Source of the DNA: Isochrysis galbana
Taxonomy: Eukaryota; Haptophyta; Isochrysidales; Isochrysidaceae
NCBI GenBank assembly: GCA_018136815.1
Contig: CM030933.1
Location: 4,559,009 to 4,623,008, forward strand
Length of the DNA stretch: 64,000 bases
Reading direction: 5' to 3'
The translations under genes were made by a program, and so were the position numbers. This document shows positions 57,369 through 64,000 of this stretch, piece by piece. The notes beneath the pieces were generated by a model. That model made no database searches. It was not told where the DNA came from and saw only the letters and a program-made list of their open reading frames with translations. Each line of letters opens with the position of its first letter. Positions within the stretch are counted from its first letter, which is position 1.

Positions 57369-59108
57369 TTTATTTTTAACAAATTTTTATGGGTCGCGGC
57401 GCGGCAAAGGAACGGAACTAGCGCTAACTCAAGACAGGACTCCCTGCCGCGGCAAGCGCAAGCACCCTTCCCCCTTATGCCACCCAGCTCTTCACTAGCT
57501 ACCTGCGCTAGCTGTAGCGCCCCTCCCTCCACACTCAAACAGCCCCCCACGCCAAGATCCTGTTCTGGTCTCGCAGGCAAGGGGGCCTAATGGGAGGGAG
57601 AGGAAAAAAAAAATCTTCTTAAAATTCCCCGCTACGCGTGCGGCGTGAGGCAGTGTGCTAGTGTACCTCCCTACTACCCAACCTTAACCCCTGACAACCC
57701 CCTCCCCCTTTCCCAGTTCCCTCTTTATCGGAGAAGCTGGTTCCGGGGAGGCCGCGCGCGCTGCTTCGGCCGGGAGTTGGAGAGAAGGGGGCTGGAGACT
57801 GTGATTCGTCCTTTATGCTAGTGTTAATTCGGGTTGCCTTCTATTGTATATCGTGGGATCATCATTGATATCCTCCGCGGTTTCTTCTATGACGCGGTAT
57901 TAAGTGCCTCAGGTGATGTTACGGATGTCTAGACCTCTCGCCGCCTGCAGGAGGTCTTCCGATGTTCCTAGGTTGAACTCCTTGTCCACCGTGTAGAGCG
58001 GACTTATCAATTTCTTAATGTGTTTGTTGCTCGGGGCGTGTAGCCCCATATTCTCTCGTTGTTTTTTCAGCCTCTGAAAGAACCCGACTTTCGCCGTTAC
58101 TAATAGGTGGTATCTCGCAAGGATCGCTCTTAAGATCGATCTAACGGACCTGCCGTCCGCGTTGCCATATTGGATGTTATAAAAGTCAGTTAGGATGTAC
58201 CTCCACGCCAGGATGCCTAAGTATCCTGAGGAGGGGTGCGGTCTGTCCACTTGATAGCAGAAAAGTCGTTGGGCTGTTTCGGATCCCGGCCTAAGGCTAA
58301 TCCCCAGAAGTCCTTCTATGAATTCAAAGATGGGCTCCGTCGCGATACATGAGGCCAGGTGGGTGGAGCTTTCAGGGGCCGTGCCGCAAAAGCGGCATGT
58401 TGGATCGTCAGCAAAGCGGTTCGCTGTAGCTAACCACTGAGTTGTAGGTGCTTGTGGCCCACAAGAGTGGGGTGAAAACGATAAGTGCAAGTGTATCAAC
58501 ATGGGTCTTGAGTTTGAGTTGAAAATTTTGGTGCTTGAAACAGAGGGTGAGGGGGTTCGTGCTGTTTGGGTTGGTTGTGGTGTGAAGGGGGAGTGGGAGA
58601 GGGAGTCTAGTGTTGAAAGAGGGCCCAAGGCAGGGCACTGAGCTGTAGGTACTTGTGGCCCACAGGAGTGGGGTGAAGAAAACAAGTGTGTCAACAAGTT
58701 GGGAAACAGAGGCATGGGGTGCTCTCCAGGGAAGATTGATGGTTGTGAAGTGCCCTCCCATGATGGGTGCACTGATGGTAGAGGTTTCCACCATGGGAAG
58801 GGCAGCTGAGCTGCCCTCCCACATGAGGTGCTCTTGGGGTGGGAGGGTTTCCCACTGTTGGAGGGGGTCTCAAAGACCCCCTGCATGCTACGCAGAGCCA
58901 TGGTGGCAACCTGTTCGGTGCCAGTGCTCGCCACCCCGCGCGCTTGCGCGGGTGTGGTTTGGATGGGCTGGATGGGCTTTGAGAGGGCTTTCTGACGAGC
59001 CGCCTCGGGCGGCATGGGGCGTCCCAGGTGGGGCGCGGTGGCGAGGGTCGCCTGGGGCTCGGGAGCGGTCGCGGCACGCTCCATAGGTCAAACTATAACA
59101 ATAGTTGA
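57369..59108 (-). mobile_element. Hairpin-ended retroelement with 17-bp TSD and one fused ORF
   Basis: The direct repeat AATTGTGATGGCCCATA lies at 57352-57368 and 59109-59125. In sense the insert starts within two bases of a hairpin (59091-59106, AACTAT-loop-ATAGTT), then 7 bp later MERAATAPEPQ. One ORF of 391 codons follows, then ~540 bp of 3' untranslated sequence. The 1,740-bp copy keeps both ends but lacks endonuclease and RT. Confidence 0.78.
57909..59084 (-). CDS. Retroelement fusion ORF: ORF1 start joined to ORF2 tail, 391 aa
   Basis: The N-terminal ~220 residues are Pro/Ser-rich (MERAATAPEPQATLATAPH start). From about residue 221 it becomes the end of a LINE-type ORF2: NRFADDPTCRFCGTAPESST-HLASC (a CX2C...HX4C knuckle typical after the RT), then LGILAWRYILTDFYNIQY. 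The join is in frame, so one uninterrupted protein remains after loss of the RT. A ~65-bp direct duplication (58440-58505 and 58641-58703; SPHSCGPQ(V/A)PT(A/T)Q) lies close to the junction and may record how the deletion arose. An intact frame hints at recent activity or selection. RNA binding is inference. Confidence 0.6.
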   Translation of the reverse strand: MERAATAPEPQATLATAPHLGRPMPPEAARQKALSKPIQPIQTTPAQARGVASTGTEQVATMALRSMQGVFETPSNSGKPSHPKSTSCGRAAQLPFPWWKPLPSVHPSWEGTSQPSIFPGEHPMPLFPNLLTHLFSSPHSCGPQVPTAQCPALGPLSTLDSLSHSPFTPQPTQTARTPSPSVSSTKIFNSNSRPMLIHLHLSFSPHSCGPQAPTTQWLATANRFADDPTCRFCGTAPESSTHLASCIATEPIFEFIEGLLGISLRPGSETAQRLFCYQVDRPHPSSGYLGILAWRYILTDFYNIQYGNADGRSVRSILRAILARYHLLVTAKVGFFQRLKKQRENMGLHAPSNKHIKKLISPLYTVDKEFNLGTSEDLLQAARGLDIRNIT

Positions 59109-59354
59109 AATTGTGATGGCCCATAGGGCCTGAGGGCAATGAGGAAGGGGCGAAGCCGGCGGCAGGCGCGGCGAGGGAGACGACTTCGGAGGTGCTGACG
59201 GGCTGAAGCCCGTCAGCAGAGGAAGGCGGGCAGGCACCCAGGAAAACACCCCGACTCTCGCCCCAGGACTTTCTCACATAACTCGACTGAAATCAAACCC
59301 AAACACTCCGATCAGACAACAACGGACGACGATCAAAGGGCGCTCTGTCGGCGA

Positions 59355-60416
59355 TCTTGTCTGGAACGGGAATCGCACCATAACGGAAACGAGGGGCAAT
59401 CCTGCCGCACAGGATTCCAAGAGACCTACCAAATAAGACGAAAGGAGTGCGATGTGCCTAAGGGGAAGATGCGATGAGATTGCAAATTAAACCTGATTGC
59501 CCCCAGAGGCAGATAAAGAAACGCGGGGGAGATAGCAAATTAAACTTATTCGCGAGGCGCCTGGGAGGAAGAAAGGTGGGGAAACTTCCCTTCTCTTTCG
59601 AGAGAAAGAGAGAGAGAGAGCGCTCCACACTCCACAACCCACGATCCCATGCATCCAAGCGAAGCTTTTGACCGAGAACGAGAGAAAGCAGAGAATTATA
59701 ACGATAAATGCCGAACGACGAAGAGAAGAGCGAAGCCTACGAGTGTCGATTCGCGAATGCGACAGACGGACGATCCGACGGGGGCGACAGTTACGCACAG
59801 GAATAATAAGGAGGGAATCTTTCGAAAACCATTAAGTGAGTTGATGAAGACCGAAGTAAAATAGCGCCACGATATAATCCAACGGCCAACACCTGAGGGG
59901 GAATCAGGGTCACACAAGGGGGCGGTTCCTTGCACCGGCGCTACCTGAACGCTCGACTTAGCCTAAAAACGCGAGGAGCACGCAAGGAGGTAAGCCAGGT
60001 GAGGGGCAAGCAGGCGACAAGGGAGGCGACAAAGGGGGCGAGGGCAACAAGGGCGAATGGGCGAATGTAGGACCCTGCGACGGTGACTAGTGACTAGCCT
60101 GCAAGGAGGGGACGTAGAAACGCAAACAACTTCTAAAACGAAATGGTCGATCGCGGATGCGACACTCCGGTAAAATTTCATCGACGGCCTTCACGTGCAC
60201 CTCTCGCAGCTCGCAGCGCATTACTACGAAGCCATGGTCATCGCCAGCAAACACGGTCGATACGAGCTTGGTTTTGTGCGCATTGCAATAATGTAGATCG
60301 TAGATTACTTCTCTATGTTTCCATGGATTTGGACAAATAAGGAATGCGGGCGCGGCGGCTAATAACTAGTTGTATAGGGTCGCGCGCGCGGCGAGAATAT
60401 TAAAAAGATTTTTCTC
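59355..60416 (+). repeat. Retroelement-derived repeat with family 3' end
   Basis: 59355-59770 matches 52276-52690 directly. 59760-60175 matches 1556-1990 inverted. The block ends at 60386-60416 with GGCGAGAATATTAAAAAGATTTTT, the family 3' signature. Together this looks like one copy of a ~1-kb element whose pieces occur singly elsewhere. No 5' hairpin was found at 59355, and the ORFs are broken. Confidence 0.6.
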
Positions 60417-60446
60417 ATGGACTTGGACTGCACGCAATGAAAGACG

Positions 60447-60832
60447 TCAATCGCTAAAATCGACCGGCTCAACTATAGTCTCTACCAAAACAGCTCCAAA
60501 GAGGGCTTCCTGAGCAAGCCCACCACCCACAGCGCCGCCCGCCACCGTTTTGACGTTGTCATCATGCACTCCATACCCCTTTAGCACGGCCTTCGTCAGC
60601 GCACTGGCTGCCCTCCCGCACCGGTTGCCAAAGAGTTCCGAGCACGACCAGCCCGTGCGACTAGGGTCTGCTCGCCACGGACCGCCACTTGTCCAAGAAG
60701 AGGGGCGGCTTCGCTCGCTACTTCACCCTACGGCAGGTCGTCGCCGATCTCGAGTTCATAGTGCTCGAGCAAGCGAGCACGGTCGTCGGTGTCCCACGGC
60801 AGCTCCTCGAGCTGGGCCTGAGACCGCGGCAT
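60447..60832 (-). CDS. Small unrecognised two-exon protein
   Basis: Exon 1 opens at 60832: MPRSQAQLEELPWDTDDRAR, then LEHYELEIGDDLP, before a GTAGGG donor. Exon 2 reads AASALTKAVLKGYGVHDDNV, KTVAGGAVGGGLAQEALFGA and VLVETIVEPVDFSD, stop 60447. Codon use is GC3-rich in both and the phase closes with an acceptor after GCGGGAG. About 88 aa. It may be part of a larger gene with exons further right (frame WQKGAKFSEVDWAR near 60880), but I could not join them. No family recognised. Confidence 0.4.
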
Positions 60833-61491
60833 GGAAAAGCTGCAACACGCGCGCCCAATCTACCTCGCTGAACTTGGCGCCCTTCTGCCACTCCCAGGTG
60901 TGGGTGTATCCAATCCGGAGAGAGAACTGGGGAGGGGAGACCAGGGCCAGAGGGGGGGAGGGGGTCGGGGGGGGGTCGAGGAGGGGTGTGGGGAGAAAAT
61001 GAAAATCTCTCAGGGTCCCATGGGAGGGGGAGGTGCCAAAAAAAAAGAACCTGAGGTTGCAGTCTCCGAGCACAAAGCAAGGAAAGGGTGAATATTTTGG
61101 CCTCCGCGCCCGACGGCGTCACTCTATTGCCCACGGTCCGCATTCACCACAGTCCTGTCTTCTTTGTCCCGTGAGACCGCCGAGCAGCTTCTTCTGTTTC
61201 TTCCCGTCGGAGATTGCCAGTCACGTGTCGAGTGCCCGTCTTCAAGAGACTTTGCTGTTGTCAGCCGACCGGTCTCTCAGAGGCGCCACGTCCTAGGACG
61301 AACCGATGGCTGTGACAAATAAACGCACTTGGAACCTGCGGTCTGCACGTTCCTTGCTATGATGTGTGGGAGTGCAGTCCACATCTTGAGGCAATGTCTG
61401 CACTCTGCTGATGGGAAATCCAGGAGATCTTGAGGGTCCGTACTCGACGCGGATGGCTCGGCTCGCAACGGCGCCATTCCATTTCTGGCCC
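60833..61491. other. Intergenic, nothing certain
   Basis: Lies between the small gene and the 3' end of the DAHP-synthase-like gene. Low-complexity G-runs at 60945-61000. No supported feature beyond the possible upstream exon mentioned for the small gene. Confidence 0.35.
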
Positions 61492-63773
61492 TTACTCCTG
61501 CCTCGGGCGCTTTGGGATGTGACCCTCGCCCTGCTGACGCCGCGCTCGGCGTGCCCGCACTGCGTCCGCAAGTGCGCGCACGGCCTTCTGCGTGCGCTCC
61601 CACCCGAGGCATGGCTCGCGGAGTGAGAGCCCTCGCACCGGCGCCAGAGGCGGCTCGCCCGTCTCACCTACAGGCAACGAGCGTTGGCTTCCGGATATGA
61701 TGTACGAGGAAAGGCAGACCCCGCGCACGCAGCTCCCGTCGTCGAAGAGGTGGTGCTCGACGACGGCGTCCACATTGTGGAGCTGCTCCTCAGGCTCCAC
61801 GCCAGCGCCGCCGAGCTCGAGGATCAATGGCACGCCGGACTTGAATATGGCCTCGCATGCCGGCTGACCGCGCTCGTCCGCGTCGTGCGGCAGGCTTGCA
61901 GGCTGCATGTCGCAACGTAATTGCAAAGCGCACTCGGAGTTGCCTCTGGCGTGAACGATACCGGCGATTCCGTCGGTGGTGACCCCGATGAACGTTTGCT
62001 CTTCCGCTGCCCGTTGGAGAACGGCCGGATCCGCGTCGGCTGCGGTGGTCCTGCAAGTGGGCCAACAAAGGCGATGAACACACGCTGGGCGCCCACAACG
62101 CGGGACTCCACCGGTGAGAGGCGCGCGCGCACGGGCCGACGCACCTGAGCCCTGCTGGCATCGACAGCCCTGAAACGAGCTCTCTGAGCGTGACCGACGC
62201 CGCCGGGACCGCCACCCACGATAAGAGGTCGGCAATGTACTGGGGCGTGATCGGGTCGTACAGCTCGCACGCGAGCGGCAGCCCAAGCTGGCTTACAAGG
62301 AGGAGCATCTCGCGTGCAAGACGAAGACCGGAGTTGATGCGGAAGGAGCCGTCGCGCTCGGGATCCATGAGTGATCCCGCCCACTCGGCGACCGGGGTCG
62401 CGCCGCTCGCTGGCTGCATCGGCTCGGCAGCAACCTGGCACCGCATCACGAGCACGAGGTCGTCGGCGACCGCCTGCGCAAGCGGTGCGAGGCGGGCGGC
62501 AAACTCGGCGCACGTGGACGCGTCATCGACGACGGGCGGTCCGCAAACGACGATGAGCCGATCGAGCTCCCCAGAGAGTACCTTCCCGATCTGCTGCCGG
62601 CCACGCCGCACCGCTGCGGCGTGCGCGTTGAGTCGCGGCTGCTCCTCGAGAAGGATCGCGGGTGGCAGTAGCGGCCGCACGTCGCGGATACGCAGGTTGT
62701 CGCGGGCGCTATCACGCGGTGGCGGCGCGGCGCGCGCTGATTCGCGGGGTACCGTCGCGGGCGGGCACTGTGCTGCCCGCCGCCGCAGCGGTTCTATGAG
62801 CTGGAGCGCTGCCGCAAGGTTAGCGACTGCGGTGCCGCTCGCGCCAAGCCGGACCCCGCAGAGCGCCGTCGGGCTCGGCGGCCAGGCCCATGCGCCGCTC
62901 TCGCCACAGAGCTCGGCGACGAGACGGCGTACTGTGTGAGGTTCCCCTCCGTCCGGTAACGATGGCTCCAGCTCGGCGATCCACACCGACGCCGCAGCGC
63001 ACGCTGCCACGGCCACTGCTGTGGCCGATGGCGAGCCGGCAGAGGGAAAGCGGAGGATGGCGCACGCCTGTTTGTTGCCTGTCGACTCGACGATGCCGCA
63101 AAGACCCGCGGAAGAGGCGCCGAGGAAATGGTGCCCAACCCCCGCGAGCGCGACCGAGCCGAAAACCTGGGGCGCGCGTTTGGCGTCGCCGCAAAGGCCG
63201 GCTGGCATCGAGAGGCCTGCGCGCGTCGCAGCAGACGCGGTGGAAGAGGCGGGCGCGAAGCAGCGGCGCGCGCGAGGCGCAGCGGGCGCGGCGCTCACCC
63301 GAGACGAGCTCGCGCATCGTTGCCGCCTCCGCCTCCACACTGGCGAAGGCGATCAGATCGGCGCAGAACTGCGGCGTCACCGTGTCCGTGAATCCAGCGG
63401 CGAGCGGAAGCGCCCGCTCGGCCAGCGCAAGCATCAGCCTTCGAAGCGCGGCTAGCGCAGCGTTGCGGTGTGGCGCGGGAGGCAGGCTCGGCTCGATCAG
63501 CATGCAGACCCCATCCCCCACCGCCACGCGCGCGGCCTCCGCCTGTGCCAGCTGCTCCTGCGCACTTCCTGCTGTCGGGATCACCAGAAGAAACTGCGCT
63601 CCTTCTGCTGGCTTCTGGGGACAGAGCTGTCGGCTGACGGCAGATCTCTGCGCAGAGACGAGTGGGGCCACGTGGTCTGAGGGAGCGTCCTCGAGGGCGC
63701 ACGAGGGTGGGAGGAGCGGGCGGACGCAGGAGACACGCGAGTCGACGGCTGCCGCATCGGGGGAGAGCAGCAT
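61492..63773 (-). CDS. Double DAHP-synthase-like pseudoenzyme, 701 aa
   Basis: Exons 63773-63299, 63216-62145 and 62050-61492 close in phase. Two class I DAHP synthase (AroF/G/H) domains lie in tandem. Domain 1 (~13-330): CVRPLLPPSCALED, FTDTVTPQFCADLIAF, RELVSGLSMPAGL, HHFLGASSAGLCGIVESTGN. Domain 2 (~333-701): LRIRDVRPLLPPAILLEEQP, DGSFRINSGLRLAREML, YDPITPQYIADLLSW, RELVSGLSMPAGL, FIGVTTDGIAGIV, LGWERTQKAVRALADAV. The catalytic motifs are replaced: GPCSIHD is GPPVVDD, the KPRT loop after MR is gone, GFKNGTDG is absent after MPAG, DCSHGNS is LELGGAG, and SITD before the final GW is SLREP. It should not condense PEP with erythrose 4-phosphate. A regulatory partner for an active synthase is inference. 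No plastid leader is seen. Confidence 0.85.
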
Positions 63774-63937
63774 TGCTGTGGGGGAGGGGGGGGGAGGGGG
63801 GAGGAGACGAGAGAGGGAGAGGAAGGGGGAGAGGGAGGGAGAGAGAGAGGAAGAGAGAGAGGTGTGAATTGAGGAGGGAAGAGAAGAAGAACTTGATCCG
63901 AGAGAGAGAGAGGGGGGGGGGGGGAGAGAGAGGGAGA

Positions 63938-64000
<63 letters not shown>
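63774..64000. promoter_or_regulatory. Pyrimidine-rich leader of the DAHP-synthase-like gene, then G-run
   Basis: On the sense (minus) strand almost only C and T for over 150 bp directly before the ATG at 63773, ending at the window edge in a 32-nt G-run on the plus strand. It could contain the promoter or 5'UTR. The homopolymer at the edge may mark a break in the assembly. Confidence 0.4.

Noticed and set aside
62890..63867. 325-codon plus-strand ORF
   Set aside because: Antisense to the DAHP-synthase-like gene; Arg/Ala/Ser-rich with a Glu/Arg tail from the purine leader.

Overview
This is a nuclear window from a GC-rich eukaryotic microalga. Its protein genes are split by short GT-AG introns, and many donors read GTGAG, GTGCG or GTGTG. 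The YchF/OLA1-type GTPase begins with a hydrophobic signal followed by a basic transit-like stretch, as expected for a plastid bounded by extra membranes. An axonemal dynein light-chain-like protein points to flagella. A haptophyte, or another alga with a complex plastid, fits best. That placement is inference; no rRNA or organellar marker lies in the window.

Layout. 0-4.5 kb: nested transposable elements. 4.7-12.7 kb (+): a Cdc73/parafibromin gene and a PDZ plus IQ-motif protein. 13.4-15.3 kb: repeat debris and weak coding segments. 16.6-20.9 kb (+): a five-exon gene that fuses a DD3-3-type secreted ectodomain to a complete NADPH oxidase. 21.5-25.2 kb: retroelements. 26.0-29.6 kb (-): an HD-family phosphohydrolase, an unknown protein and a phosphopantetheine adenylyltransferase. 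30.8-32.5 kb (+): a four-finger C2HC protein. 33.4-36.6 kb: repeats. 37.7-40.6 kb (+): YchF/OLA1, after a 100-N gap. 41.7-44.2 kb (-): UBA-PTH2 and a ubiquitin-eL41 fusion. 46.9-51.6 kb (+): an FHA, TQ-rich, tandem-BRCT protein with the layout of the DNA-damage mediator MDC1. 53.2-54.7 kb (-): the dynein light-chain-like protein, beside about 0.8 kb of 9-bp satellite. 57.4-60.4 kb: retroelements. 60.4-63.8 kb (-): a small unknown gene and a 701-residue protein made of two DAHP-synthase domains that have lost their active-site motifs.

The repeats tell one coherent story. A family of non-LTR-like retroelements begins with a short perfect or near-perfect hairpin. An ORF often starting Met-Glu-Arg-Ala follows within about 25 bp. 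Several copies end in a GAGAAYATTAAAAGG plus T-run signature. Four insertions can be bounded exactly by 15-17-bp target-site duplications. All four lack a reverse transcriptase, so they look like deletion derivatives moved in trans. A separate TIR element with TA flanks (533-2478) hosts one of them.

The host genes form no single pathway. The most unusual are the DD3-3::NOX fusion, the double pseudo-DAHP synthase, the ubiquitin-eL41 fusion with a diverged ubiquitin, and the MDC1-like protein. Most genes start just downstream of long purine- or pyrimidine-only tracts.
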